Shown in pieces: positions 51,655 to 62,100 of a stretch of DNA of 64,000 nt; within the stretch, counting starts at the first letter, position 1; each line of letters begins with the position of its first letter. This DNA comes from Actinophytocola sp045807065. Its GTDB lineage: Bacteria; Actinomycetota; Actinomycetes; Mycobacteriales; Pseudonocardiaceae. Below the pieces are notes generated by a model. The model did not search any database. It was not told where the DNA came from and saw nothing but the letters and a program-made list of their open reading frames with translations. The DNA is taken from assembly GCF_045807065.1 (NCBI RefSeq), contig NZ_JBJMIE010000042.1:3448-67447 (forward strand). Direction: 5' to 3'. Position numbers and translations under genes: made by a program.

Positions 51655-52530
51655 ATGATCGTGATCCTCACCGCACTGCAACGAGAATTCACAGCGGTTC
51701 GACGACACCTGACCGACGTGCGAACGCATCGGCACAACGCTGGCACACTGTTCGAAGTCGGGTCGCTCGCGGACCACCCGGACCGGCAGGTCGGGCTGGC
51801 GGTCATCGGCGAGGGCAACGCGCCGGCGGCGACCATCACCGAGCGGGCGATCAACGAGTTCTGCCCGACTGCCGTGATGTTCGTCGGGATCGCCGGAGCG
51901 CTGCACGGGTGGCTCCAGCTGGGTGACGTCGTGGTGGCGACGCGGGTTTACGGCTACCACGGCGGAAGCAGCCGAGACGACGGGTTCAAGGCTCGGCCAC
52001 GTGCCTGGGACAGCTCACACGAGCTCGAACAGGTGGCCCGGCATGTCAACCAGGATGATGTCCGGTGGTCGGCGATGTCGGGCAAACCGACGGTCTATTT
52101 CTGCCCCATCGCCGCCGGCGAGGTACTTTTGGAGTCTTCGGCGTCACCCGTCGCGAAGCAGTTGCACGACCACTACAACGACGCGGTGGCCGTCGAGATG
52201 GAAAGCGCCGGAGTCGCCCAGGCGAGCCAGCTGAACCTGTCGACGCTCTCCATCACGATCCGCGGCATCAGCGACTTCGCCAGCAGGACGAAGCGGTTCA
52301 CCGACCGGCAGGGGATGCCGCAGGTCGCGGCCGACAACGCCGCCGCGTTCGCGGTGGCCGTCATCTCCGGAATCGTGGACACCGGAGAACGGTCCGACCG
52401 GGGTGGGGCGGACGAGAAGCGCTATCGCGTCAAGAACGAGGCCACGGGCAACGCGAACGTCGTCGCGCAGATCGGTGTGGTGCACGGCAGTGTCCAGTTC
52501 GGCTCGGACACGGGCAAGGGCGGATCGTGA
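51655..52530 (+). CDS. Nucleoside phosphorylase-fold effector with C-terminal RHIM-like motif
   Basis: 291 residues from ATG 51655 (GGAG 7 nt upstream; ATG 51625 is less likely). Residues 1-240 have the PNP/MTAN-type fold: IVILTALQREFTAV at the start, VMFVGIAGAL (75-84), the purine-binding EMES (181-184) and RGISDFA (203-209) with the catalytic Asp. Such domains occur as effectors in bacterial NLR-like and other defence proteins, where they destroy nucleotides or nucleosides. After a linker, residues 261-283 carry the motif T-G-N with AQIG and HGSVQF, matching the motif in the two following proteins. The stop overlaps the next ATG (TGATG). Confidence 0.82.
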   Translation: MIVILTALQREFTAVRRHLTDVRTHRHNAGTLFEVGSLADHPDRQVGLAVIGEGNAPAATITERAINEFCPTAVMFVGIAGALHGWLQLGDVVVATRVYGYHGGSSRDDGFKARPRAWDSSHELEQVARHVNQDDVRWSAMSGKPTVYFCPIAAGEVLLESSASPVAKQLHDHYNDAVAVEMESAGVAQASQLNLSTLSITIRGISDFASRTKRFTDRQGMPQVAADNAAAFAVAVISGIVDTGERSDRGGADEKRYRVKNEATGNANVVAQIGVVHGSVQFGSDTGKGGS

Positions 52531-54740
52531 TGCCTGACCCCAAGCCGGCCGGCGGTTCACAGGCGACCAACACCGCGACCGGAAACGCGACGGTTGATGC
52601 CCAGATCGGTTACGTTGAAGGTGACGCAGTCTTCCACAAGCACGAAACCATCTACCAAGTCGCCGCCGACGACTCCCCCGAGAAGAAGTTCCAAGTGGCA
52701 CGCAACCTCATCGACGGCGGAGTACCGAGGCCGGCGGAGGATCTCATCAGGCAGGCGCTCAACGTGGGGTATGCCTCCACGGAGGTCGCGTACTACTACG
52801 CCATCTCCGTCCTGAGTGAACGTTCGTTGAACCAACTGGGAGCCAACGAGCTGGACAAGCTCGAACACGCCATACGTGTGGCCGAGCGCGAGCCGCACGA
52901 TGAATGGTGGGCGGCCATCGTGGTCATCGGCGAGCTGGTGCAGTGCGCAGTCGATCCCGACAGCGCACCCAATCCGCGACACGCCGCGCTGCGGGTCGTA
53001 CTCGACGACTTCCGGGCACTCGTTCAGCAACGGCAGGCCGAGATCACGCGGCACCTCGACATGATCTTCAGCGGAGCGGTGCAGGAGGAGCTCGACCGGC
53101 TGAACTCCGCGACCGTCGCCGCGGAACGTGCGAAGGGCAACCGAGCAGACCGCGCGTGGAAGTACTTCCACCCCGATCCGACGTCACCGCGACGCGGCAC
53201 GCCGCCCCCGTTGCGGGACGGAGAGCCACGGTCGTTCGCATGGGCCGTGACAGCGTTCGGCGTCGTCGTGTTCGGCCTGTTCGCCACACTGGACGTCAGG
53301 ACCTCTGGAATGTCCTGGCGAAGCCTGTGGCCCCGAATGCTGTTCGTGGTTGGCGCGCTGGTCGTCGTATGGTCCGGGTCGGAAGCGTTGACCTCCTACA
53401 TCCGCAGGCGGATGCGGGAAGCCGAGCACGGCAGGAACCCGGCGGAGTTCGACGAGCACGAGGAGCTCGGCATAGCGCTCAACGCCACGCAGAAGTTCGC
53501 GTCCGCGACGTGGAAACGGGTGCGCTACTACTTCGCCGTTCGCGGGCCGATCAGGAACACGGGCGAATGGGCGATGAAGACGAAGGGTATCCAGGCCGCG
53601 CTGCACTGGCGGCTGGTACGGCTGTACAGCGCTGGACGAGTGGAGGTGACCACTCTCAACTGGCTGATCCGGTGGTACGCCAAGCAGACCGCCGAGCAGT
53701 GGCGAGCCGGGAGCCTGCCCGATTTTCGCCGGACGCTCCGCCCGAGTCCGTCCACGGTCCTGTCGGTGGGAGTTGGTGCGGTCGTCGCGGCCAGTGGCGC
53801 CGTACTGCAGTTCGTGAGCTCCGTTGCGTTGGGCTTTCTGCCCACGCTGCTCTCTGTCCCGCAGGTGCTGACGGCCTGTGCTGTCGGCGGGGGTGTCATG
53901 TACCTGCTGGGCGATCACCGTGCGAGAGCTCGGGAGCAGGAGGTGCTCGACGAGCTCTTCGAAGGTGAGAAGCGCGAGTTCCACCGGTGGGAGCAGCGCC
54001 TGCGGGATCGGCCGACGGACTCCGAGATGGCACACTGGCTGGAGTACGACAAGTCGCACCTGAAGACCCTGGCGATGCGCCGCTGCGAGCTGAACAGCCG
54101 GGAGATCATCGCTCATGTCGTGCTGACGGCCGGTAAACCACGTGCCATGCGCGCCAGGGTCGTCAACGGTCCACCCCGTTTCTCCAGATACGTCGTGCTG
54201 GTCTTCCTCCTCACCGAGCACGGCGTCCGGGAGGTCGACGTCGACCTGAACTTCCTGACGGGTGCGATCTACGACGAACGGCGCACGTCGTTCCGATACG
54301 ACGCGCTCGCGTCCGCTCGGGTGCTCGAGAAGGGCTTCCAGTCGGCCGAAGGCCAGCAGCACGTCGTACTCCTCGGGCGGGACGTGCACCTGACCGACAA
54401 GTCGGCGCTCGTGATCAGCCGGACCTTCGAGCTGGCCCTGGTCAATGACCAGACGATCGAAGTCGTCGTGGACAACTACGAAGGGCTGATCGACGACAGC
54501 ACCGCCGAGGACAAGTCCGCTCTGGACACAATGGCGCTCGATTCGTCCGGTGTCGCGATCGCGCTGCACATTCTCGAAGCGGTCGCCGCTGAGGGCCGGG
54601 AGTGGATCACACGGGAGCAGGACCGCCGGACCCGGCGGTGGCGCGAGTGGGAACGTGGTCGGCGTCGCATTGTCGCGCTCATCGGCAGACCGTGGCCGCT
54701 GACCCTCGCGTCGGGGAGAGGCCCGGCAGAGGCGTCCTAG
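52530..54740 (+). CDS. Four-helix membrane protein with N-terminal RHIM-like motif
   Basis: 736 residues from ATG 52530, overlapping the previous stop. Residues 14-36 carry T-G-N, AQIG and EGDAVF, the same motif as in the neighbours. Residues 45-200 are alpha-helical and TPR-like (EKKFQVARNLIDGGVPRPAEDLIRQALNVGY). Two membrane helix pairs follow, about 236-286 and 408-461, with a soluble segment between. The C-terminal part (470-736) is soluble; a strand-rich region (SRYVVLVFLLTEHG, QTIEVVVDNYEGL) has no family I can name. It could be the membrane-acting or scaffolding partner of the nucleosidase. Confidence 0.78.
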   Translation: MPDPKPAGGSQATNTATGNATVDAQIGYVEGDAVFHKHETIYQVAADDSPEKKFQVARNLIDGGVPRPAEDLIRQALNVGYASTEVAYYYAISVLSERSLNQLGANELDKLEHAIRVAEREPHDEWWAAIVVIGELVQCAVDPDSAPNPRHAALRVVLDDFRALVQQRQAEITRHLDMIFSGAVQEELDRLNSATVAAERAKGNRADRAWKYFHPDPTSPRRGTPPPLRDGEPRSFAWAVTAFGVVVFGLFATLDVRTSGMSWRSLWPRMLFVVGALVVVWSGSEALTSYIRRRMREAEHGRNPAEFDEHEELGIALNATQKFASATWKRVRYYFAVRGPIRNTGEWAMKTKGIQAALHWRLVRLYSAGRVEVTTLNWLIRWYAKQTAEQWRAGSLPDFRRTLRPSPSTVLSVGVGAVVAASGAVLQFVSSVALGFLPTLLSVPQVLTACAVGGGVMYLLGDHRARAREQEVLDELFEGEKREFHRWEQRLRDRPTDSEMAHWLEYDKSHLKTLAMRRCELNSREIIAHVVLTAGKPRAMRARVVNGPPRFSRYVVLVFLLTEHGVREVDVDLNFLTGAIYDERRTSFRYDALASARVLEKGFQSAEGQQHVVLLGRDVHLTDKSALVISRTFELALVNDQTIEVVVDNYEGLIDDSTAEDKSALDTMALDSSGVAIALHILEAVAAEGREWITREQDRRTRRWREWERGRRRIVALIGRPWPLTLASGRGPAEAS

Positions 54741-54892
54741 GTCGACGAGGTGGCAGCCTGCGAGGCCGAGCGAACGTGCTGCCCCGGCCCTTCCGGTGAC
54801 CAGCGATGGCCGACCGCGGTCGAACACGCGCCGCGGGCGCTCCAGCTCAGAAATGCGATCGCGCTCGCGATCCACGATGAAGGGATAGTTCC

Positions 54893-55228
54893 GTGATTGA
54901 GCCGGTTCTCATGTCGATCGCCGCCGCACTCGCCGGGAAGTCCGTGACATCGCTCTACGAGTTGGTGAAGCGCAGGTTCACCGGTCGCGGGGAGGCCGCG
55001 GCGGCGCTCGAGAAGGCGTCGGACGCGGCTCCCGGCTCGCCCGAGGTGGCGGCCTTGGCCGCACACCTCGCTGCCGCGGAAGTGGAGAACCCGGCCTTTG
55101 GCCTCGAGATGCGACACATCTGGCGGCAGGCAACCGCCGACCGCCGCGGTGTGGTCAACGTGATCACGGGAAACGTGTCCGGCAAGGTAGTTCAGGCGGG
55201 GGACATCGAGGGCGGGATCAGGTTCTAG
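54893..55228 (+). CDS. Small helical protein ending in an RHIM-like motif
   Basis: 111 residues from GTG 54893 (GAAGGGA upstream). Residues 1-80 are helical (PVLMSIAAALAGKSVTSLYELVKRRF, then EVAALAAHLAAAEVENP). The last 23 residues (89-111) end TGNVSGKVVQAG-DIEGGIRF, with the VQAG core at 100-103 and no residues after the motif. Small helical proteins ending in such motifs occur beside NLR and nucleosidase genes in actinomycetes and may act as nucleating adaptors. It is 152 nt after the previous gene; that gap shows nothing else. Confidence 0.78.
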   Translation: MIEPVLMSIAAALAGKSVTSLYELVKRRFTGRGEAAAALEKASDAAPGSPEVAALAAHLAAAEVENPAFGLEMRHIWRQATADRRGVVNVITGNVSGKVVQAGDIEGGIRF

Positions 55229-55379
55229 TCGTCCCGGCAGCTCCAGCCGCGCCCGCTCGAAGGGGCTTCGCCGAACGCGTCGCACCACCGCGTGGCGTGA
55301 GCGTCCACATCGGACTACCCCTGCCGTGCTGCGGCAGTCCGAGCCGGCCGAACTGGTCGTAGCAATGCGCCGGTGTCGG

Positions 55380-55819
55380 TGAGCACGCCGATCCGGTCAC
55401 CCTCGAGCTGGAACTTCACGACGCTGACGTCCTGGCGCATGGCGGCGGGCTCTACGCCTACATCCAGCCCGATGGCAGCTGGATGATCAACAACACCGGG
55501 TTCCTCGTCGGCGCGGGCGGTGTCGTCGCGATCGACTCGTGCTTGACGGAACGGCGGACCCGCGCCTTCCTCGACAGGGTCCGGACCGTCAGCGGTGGTT
55601 CCGTCCACACGCTGCTCAACACCCACAGCCATCCCGACCACACCGCCGGGAACGGCTGGTTCCCCGGTGCCACGATCATCGCCCCAGGAACGCACCCGCG
55701 CCGACCTGCTCGCGGCGAGAGGCGCACCGCCACTGCGCGACATCTTCGAACCGATCGACGAGGGCGAACTGCCACCCGCCCCACCGTTCCTGACCTACAC
55801 CGACGGCGTCACGCTGTAA
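55380..55819 (+). pseudogene. Metallo-beta-lactamase-fold hydrolase fragment
   Basis: The plus strand reads LAHGGGLYAYIQPDGSW, then NNTGFLVGAGGVVAIDSCLTERR, then the metal motif THSHPDHTAGN. After a frame change near 55690 comes LAARGAPPLRDIFEPID to a stop at 55817. This is the N-terminal half of an MBL protein. The later His/Asp ligands are missing and the start is unclear, so it is a broken gene. Confidence 0.72.
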
Positions 55820-56025
55820 CATCACCACCGACCGAAACGCGAGCGTCTTTCGGATCAGTCCGCTGCCTCCGTACAGCGCGCACCTCGGGATTCTCGCGGT
55901 CCGGCCGCTGGTGTGCCGGCAGCCGCCGTTCGAGCGTCCCGCACGGCGGCCGCCGAGATCCATGTGGCAGGCCGGAGCGGGTCGCTCGCGCACGTGACAC
56001 CTGTCCGGCACGGCTTGGGATCAGT

Positions 56026-56200
56026 GGTGTCAATCAACCTGGATGACGTCGAACAACGGCTCGCCGCGTTCGAGCAACGCTACGACGCGACCGCGAAACC
56101 GTTCCAGTGGAAGTTCACCCGCACCGAACTCCACGACCTACTCGACCGGATCAACCAGCACGAACAACAACACGACACCACCGACCTTCCAACCGCCGCG
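56026..56200 (+). pseudogene. IS630-family transposase C-terminal remnant
   Basis: LAAFEQRYDATAKPFQWKFTRTELHDLLDRINQHE is the typical end of IS630/Tc1-like transposases. The DDE core and N-terminus are absent. The end of the remnant abuts the sigma-factor fragment on the other strand, so the insertion probably cut that gene. The region 55820-56025 has no feature. Confidence 0.75.
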
Positions 56201-56235
56201 AGATCAACCCCCGAAGAACTTCCAATTCGACCACT

Positions 56236-56500
56236 AAGCCAACCTGATTTTTGGCCTTCGCGCGGGTGATCCGTTGTCCCATGGTGGTCTCGGCCACCGC
56301 AGGTAGGCGCGGGCGATCTCAGACACGGTCAGATCGCCGACCATGCGCAGCGTCAGTGCCACGCGGGTCTCCAGCGCGGGGTGGCAGCAGGTGAAGATCA
56401 GCCGGAGGCGGTCGTCGTCGATGGCGTCGAGGGGTTCGGGCAGCTGGCCGAACAGGGGCCGCCGCCCGGCCGAACGGCGGGAGAATGGCAACTGTCAGCA
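56236..56500 (-). pseudogene. ECF sigma factor fragment
   Basis: Minus-strand reading PEPLDAIDDDRLRLIFTCCHPALETRVALTLRMVG, then LTVSEIARAYL, then after a 1-nt shift near 56296 VAETTMGQRITRAKAK. This is sigma region 2-4 linkage and part of region 4 of the ECF41/42-like group (FTCCHPAL is diagnostic). The N-terminus is cut near 56500, the C-terminus by the IS630 remnant. Confidence 0.78.
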
Positions 56501-56538
56501 CTTTTTGGTTGCTGTGTACGGGTTTTAGGATTGATGTC

Positions 56539-59151
56539 GTGGGGGACAGATGGCCCCTGGTCGGCCGGTTGTCGGAGTTACAGGCTATCGACGCGGTCGT
56601 TCGCCAGGCCGGCGGTGGGCGTGGTGTGGTGCTGGCAGGCGCCGCGGGGGTGGGGAAGACGCGGCTCGCCCGCGCGGCGTTGGCCAATGCACGGCGCGAT
56701 GGGGTGCTCACCCGCTGGGTGGCGGGCTCGGAGTCGGCGCGCACGGTGCCGTTGGGGGCGTTCGCCTCGGTGTTGCCGTCCGTGGGGTCTGATCCGTTCC
56801 GCGCCCTGGGGCAGGCGAGCGGCGCGCTGCTCGCCGGTGCCGGTCAGCAGGGGGCGCTCGTGGTGGTGGACGACGCGCACCTGTTGGACGAGCTGTCGGC
56901 GACGCTGGTGCACCAGCTGGCGGTCGGCGCGGCGGCGACGGTCGTGCTGACCGTGCGTACGGGGGAGCCGGCGCCGGATGCGGTGACGGCGGTGTGGAAG
57001 GACGCCTACCTGGACCGGCTCGAGGTCGCGCCGCTGACCCGGGCCGAGACCGGGATGTTCCTGGAGGCCGTGTTGGGCGGGCCGGTCGAGATGGTCGCCG
57101 CGACGCGGATGTGGCGGCTGTCCCGAGGCAACGCGTTGTACCTGCGGGAACTCGTGGTGGGCGAGCGGGACGCCGGGCGGCTTACCGACCTCGGTGGCGT
57201 GTGGCGCTGGTCCGGTCAGCCCGCGCTGTCACCGAAGCTCGTGGAACTCGTGGAGTCCCGCATGGGCACCGTGCTCGACCCGGCTCGGGAAGTGGTTGAC
57301 CTGCTCGCCTTTGCCGGCCCACTCGGCGTGGACGTCCTTGGCCGCCTGGTGGACAACTCCGCGCTGGAGTCGGCGGAGACGGCCGGCCTGGTGGAGGTGG
57401 AGGCCGACGGCCAGCGCTTGACGACGGGGCTCGCGCACCCGCTGTACGGGGAGGTTCGGCGGGCCGCGACCGGGGTGTTGCGGGCCCGCGGTCTGCGCGG
57501 CCGGATCGCCACGGCCCTGCTGGACACCGGCGCCCGCCGTGCCGACGACGAGCTGCGCTGTGCGGCGCTGATGCTCGACTCCGACCTCACCCTCGACCCG
57601 GATCTCCTCTCACGTGCGGCGGGCCGGTCGGCGCAGCTGCTGGACCTGCCGCTCGCGGTGCGGCTCGCACTGGCCGCGGTGGCGGCCGGCGCCGGGTTCG
57701 CCGCGCGGGCGATCGTCGCGCAGTCGCTGACCATGCAGGGGTGGGGTGCCGAGGCGGAGGCCGAGCTGCGGGTCCTCGCGGAGTTGGCTGATACCGATGT
57801 CGAGCGGGCGTGGGTGGCCGCGATGCGGGCCGGCAACATGTTCCTGACGCTGAACGACCCGGCTACCGGTGACCGGCTGCTGACCGAGGCGCTCACCGCG
57901 ATCCCGAACGTCGGCGCCAGGGAGATCCTGTGGGCGCTGCGCTCGGTGTTCGACAGTCACCTGGCCCGACCCGCCGACGCACGGCGGGCCGCCACCGTCG
58001 TGCTCGACGCGCCGTGCCCACAGCCCATCTCGGAGTTCGCGGCCCGCTGGGGGTTGACCGGCGCGCTCGGCCTCACCGGCCACGCCGACGAGGTCGAGGC
58101 GGTGGCATCCCGCGCCTACCTGCTGGCGAACACCTTCGACACCGCGGTGTTGCGGTTCAACCTGGCCGAGTTCGAACTCCTGGCCTACCGGCTCGCCGGG
58201 TATCTCGCGCAGGCCGACGCGGTCGCGGCCCGTTGCCGCGACGAGGCCGCCGAGATGCCCGGTGTTCCGCTGCTGTTCGCCGCCGCGCTGACTGGGCACG
58301 CCGAGCTCGCCAGGGGCCACCTGCGGGACGCCGTGCGCTGGCTGCGGGAGGCCCTGGCCGGGTTCACCGTCGTCGATCCGGCCGGACGGGTGTTCGACTG
58401 CCTGCTCTGGCTGACCCAGGCGCTGGCGACGGCCGGTGACACCGACGCCGCGCGGCGGGCGTTGGCCGACATGGAGGCCAACCGGCATCACGGGTTCGTG
58501 TACCGGGAGCCCGAGGTGTTGCTGGCCAGGGCCACCGTGGCCGCGGCGCAGGGCGCGCTGAGCAAGGCCGTCGCCCTGGCCAGGGAGGCGGCCGGGACCG
58601 CGAGGGCGGCGGGACTCGCGGCCTACGAGGTGCAGGCGCTGCAGACCGCGGTGCGCTTCGGCGATCACGGCACGGCCGCGCGGCTGGCCGAGCTGGCCGT
58701 TCTCGTCGACGGCCCCCGGGCGCGTACCGCCGCCGCGCACGCGGCCGCCCTCGCCGAGCGCGACGGGCTCGCGCTGCACGCGGTGTCGCTGGAGTGGGAG
58801 CGCATGGGTGACCTGATCGCTGCCGCCGACGCCGCTGCCCAGGCCGCTGCCGCGCACGACCGCTGGAATCACGCCGCCCGACCGAGGACCGACGCCGGGC
58901 GGGCGCACCGGCTGGCCGAGGCGTGCCAGGGTGCCAGGACACCCGCGATCCGCGCCGCCGCACGCCCTCTGCCGATCACCGCGCGAGAGCGGGAGATCGT
59001 CGGCCTCGCCGGTGGTGGTCTGTCCAACCGGGACATCGCGGAACGGCTCGGGGTCTCCGTGCGCACGGTGGAGGGCCACCTCTACCGTGCCGCTGCCAAG
59101 CTCGGCGTCACCCGCCGGGCCGACTTCGCCGAGCTGCTGGGCAACGTCTGA
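56539..59151 (+). CDS. LAL-type LuxR family regulator
   Basis: 870 residues from GTG 56539 (AGGA 8 nt upstream). The AAA/STAND ATPase starts at LVGRLSELQAID; Walker A GAAGVGKT (34-41) and Walker B ALVVVDDAHLLDE (about 110-122). A long helical repeat region follows. The C-terminal LuxR HTH (about 803-865) reads LPITAREREIVGLAGGGLSNRDIAERLGVSVRTVEGHLYR. Such large ATP-binding LuxR regulators activate pathway genes in response to a metabolite. The next gene, on the other strand, ends 5 nt later; no clear target is adjacent. Confidence 0.92.
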   Translation: MGDRWPLVGRLSELQAIDAVVRQAGGGRGVVLAGAAGVGKTRLARAALANARRDGVLTRWVAGSESARTVPLGAFASVLPSVGSDPFRALGQASGALLAGAGQQGALVVVDDAHLLDELSATLVHQLAVGAAATVVLTVRTGEPAPDAVTAVWKDAYLDRLEVAPLTRAETGMFLEAVLGGPVEMVAATRMWRLSRGNALYLRELVVGERDAGRLTDLGGVWRWSGQPALSPKLVELVESRMGTVLDPAREVVDLLAFAGPLGVDVLGRLVDNSALESAETAGLVEVEADGQRLTTGLAHPLYGEVRRAATGVLRARGLRGRIATALLDTGARRADDELRCAALMLDSDLTLDPDLLSRAAGRSAQLLDLPLAVRLALAAVAAGAGFAARAIVAQSLTMQGWGAEAEAELRVLAELADTDVERAWVAAMRAGNMFLTLNDPATGDRLLTEALTAIPNVGAREILWALRSVFDSHLARPADARRAATVVLDAPCPQPISEFAARWGLTGALGLTGHADEVEAVASRAYLLANTFDTAVLRFNLAEFELLAYRLAGYLAQADAVAARCRDEAAEMPGVPLLFAAALTGHAELARGHLRDAVRWLREALAGFTVVDPAGRVFDCLLWLTQALATAGDTDAARRALADMEANRHHGFVYREPEVLLARATVAAAQGALSKAVALAREAAGTARAAGLAAYEVQALQTAVRFGDHGTAARLAELAVLVDGPRARTAAAHAAALAERDGLALHAVSLEWERMGDLIAAADAAAQAAAAHDRWNHAARPRTDAGRAHRLAEACQGARTPAIRAAARPLPITAREREIVGLAGGGLSNRDIAERLGVSVRTVEGHLYRAAAKLGVTRRADFAELLGNV

Positions 59152-59156
59152 GGCGG

Positions 59157-62100
59157 TCAGATCGTGGTGAGGATGTTGCCGGTCGTCCAGCGGGTCTTCA
59201 CCCAGGCGGTGACGGGGCCCCAGGGTTGGCTCGCGCCGGTCGCGAGGCCGACGGTGATGTCGCCGTTGGCGGCGACCGCGCCGATGTCGTCACGGCCGTC
59301 CCCGTCGACGTCGGCCACGATGATCCGTTCGGCCGTCGTGCCGTTGATCAGGTCGGTGTCGCCGCGAACGAACGACGTGTAGAGCCGGAAGTCCGCGGAC
59401 AGGTCGCCGGTGGACAGGGACACCTGGATCGGGCCGGAGCTGAGCACCGCGGCGATGTCGTCCCGGCCGTCGCCGTTGACGTCGGCGACCAGGATTCTCG
59501 GCACGTTGGCCTGCGTCCACGCGGTCTGCACGACGGCCGTGGCGGGTCCGAGGACCTGGGCGTCGGTCATGGATCCCGACGCCAGCCACATGCGGACGTC
59601 ACCGGTGCTGTAGTTGGCGCCGATGTCGTCGCGCCCGTCGCCGTTGACGTCGGCGACCAGGATCCTCGGGACGTTGGCGAGAGTCCATCCGGTGCCGGCG
59701 CTGACCGAGCTCGGGACAAGCCGGAAGTCGCCGGACAGGTCGCCGGTGGAGGGCCAGAACCGCAGCTCGCCGCTGGCCAGCACGGTGCCGATGTCGTCGC
59801 GCCGGTCGCCGTTGACGTCGGCGATCACGATCCGGGGCATGGCGGTGGCGGTCCACCCTGTCGCGACCAGCACGCCGGGCCCGCGCGCCCGGAAGTCGCC
59901 GGACAGGTCGCCGGTCGACGGCCAGAACCGCACGTCGCCGTTGCGGTAGACGGCACCGAAGTCGTCCTTGCCGTCGCCGTCGACGTCGGCCGTCAGGATC
60001 CGGCTGACCACCGCCGAGAGCCAGCCGGTGTCGACCAGTGCCGGCGGACCGTAGAGCCGGAAGTCGCCGGTGACGTCCCCGGTGCTGGGCCAGATCCGGA
60101 CGTCGCCGGTCGGCGACACCGCTCCGATGTCGTCGCGGCCGTCGCCGGTGCGGTCGCCGGCCCTGACCACGGTGGGCTGGTCGGACACCGCGCCGCCGGT
60201 GATCTCCCGCGCCGTGGCCTGGGCGACGGCTCTGGTGCCGGTGGGTGCCGCCGGGACCGGCGCCGAGGGGCCGCCGGACACCGGCCCGTCCAGGGTCAGC
60301 GTGACGTCGTCGAGCACGAACGAGGTCTGCTGGATGGCGTCCTCGGTCCCGGTGAACAGGATCGACGCGCCGGACGGTGCGGAGACCTTCACCGTGCGGC
60401 GCACGTACCCCGGTGCGTGGTCCAGGTTGGAGTAGGTCGCGAGCACGGTGCCGTTGGCGGTGACGGTCAGCCGGTCGAACGGGGTGACCGTGGTGGTCTC
60501 GGCGGTGTCGACGTGCAGGGCGAAGCTCAGCGTCGCCCTGCAGCCGGGCGGGACGACCGCCGCCGGCTGCAGCGTGTCGGTGTGGGGTTGCCCGTAGCCG
60601 TCGAGCCACGCGGTCCGGGTTCCGCCGGCCGGTGGTTGGTCCCGTTGCGGGATGATCACTCCTCGGGTGGCGGTCCAACCGGTGGCGCCGTCCTCGAAGC
60701 CGGGGTTGGGCAGTATCTGCCCGGCGCAGTCGCTGATCGACCAGGTGAAGGTCACCGAGCGGCGCTGGGGCAGCGGGGAGCTGCTGGTGACCGTCACGGT
60801 CACCGTGAACGTGCCCGCCGCGGTGGGGGTCCCCAAGATCAGACCGGTGGCGGCGTTGATGGTCAGTCCTGGCGGCAGGCCGGTGGCGGTCCAGGTGTAG
60901 GGGGCGGTGCCGCCGGCGGCGGTGACTGGCGCGCTGGTCGCCACGCCGGTGACCCCGGTGCGGTTGCCAGGACTGGTGACGGTGAGCCCAGTGGCCGGTG
61001 AGCACGTCTCGGCGGCCTGTTGCGGCACGCGTTCCGCGTTCCATGCCGCTTGCACGACGAAGAACGGCGTGCAGTCGGTCGGGCTGAGGTACTTGGCGAC
61101 CAGCAGCGTCCACGTGCGGTAGGAGGAGTAGGTGGCCGCGGAGTTCTTCATCAGCATGGCGCCGTAGAGGATCGCGAGGGCGAGTTGCACCGGGATGGCG
61201 GGTGCCTGGGTCACCGAACAGCTCGCCGGCGACACCGGCGGCGGCACGAACGTGGAAGCGACGAGCATGGCGAACCACCGGTCGCCAGGACCGGAGGCCT
61301 GATGTGGGGTCGCGTTCTCGATTCCCGGCAGGTAGCAGTCGAGGGCGCCGAACCGTGACGGCTGGGCCAGGTAGCGGACCGGCGGACCCGGTCGTTCGCC
61401 AATGGTGAAGAGCTGATCGAGAGGGGTGCTCCGCTGGATGAAGTAGTCGGTCGCCACGCCGAACGCGTCCGCGATGAACTCCTGGAGGCCGCTGGAGTAC
61501 CCGAAATGCGGGGTCGGGGTGTTGCCGTCGACGCTGTGCCCGAGTTCGTGGCTGACGATGTCCGGGGCGCTGTTCCAGAGGCCGTTCGAACGGCCGACGA
61601 CGACCCGGTCCCCGTCGAACCACGAGTCCGGCAGGGTGGGGTCGAGGCGGATCGGCCAGCCGCCTCCGGAACCGTCAAACCCGTTGCGCGACAACCACGT
61701 CGAGAGTAGCCGCCGCTGGGACTGGGCGGCGAACAGTGCGTCGACGCAGGCGGTTGTCGGGTCGGTTTTGTTGTTGTTGCCGAAGACGTCGGTCACCTGC
61801 GCGGTCGGCGTGGCGCCGACCTGGCAGTCGAGGCCGGGCACGTTCGGATCGGCCAGTGTGTACCCGGCCGCGGTGTGCGTGGTGGCGAGCGGCACCGTGC
61901 CGCTCCATGCGCTGAGCCCGGTCCCGTGCGCCACGAGGTCTCTGACCTCGATGGCCTGGCCGGTCATGGCGTCCACGAACACAGTCGGCCGGGACGGATA
62001 GTTGGGTGCGACCGAGCTGCGGCCCGTGACGGTGGTGCGCCAGGCGAGCCGGGGCGCGCCGCGTGCGAAGACCACGAGTTCCGGCGGGTCCACCGCGCTC

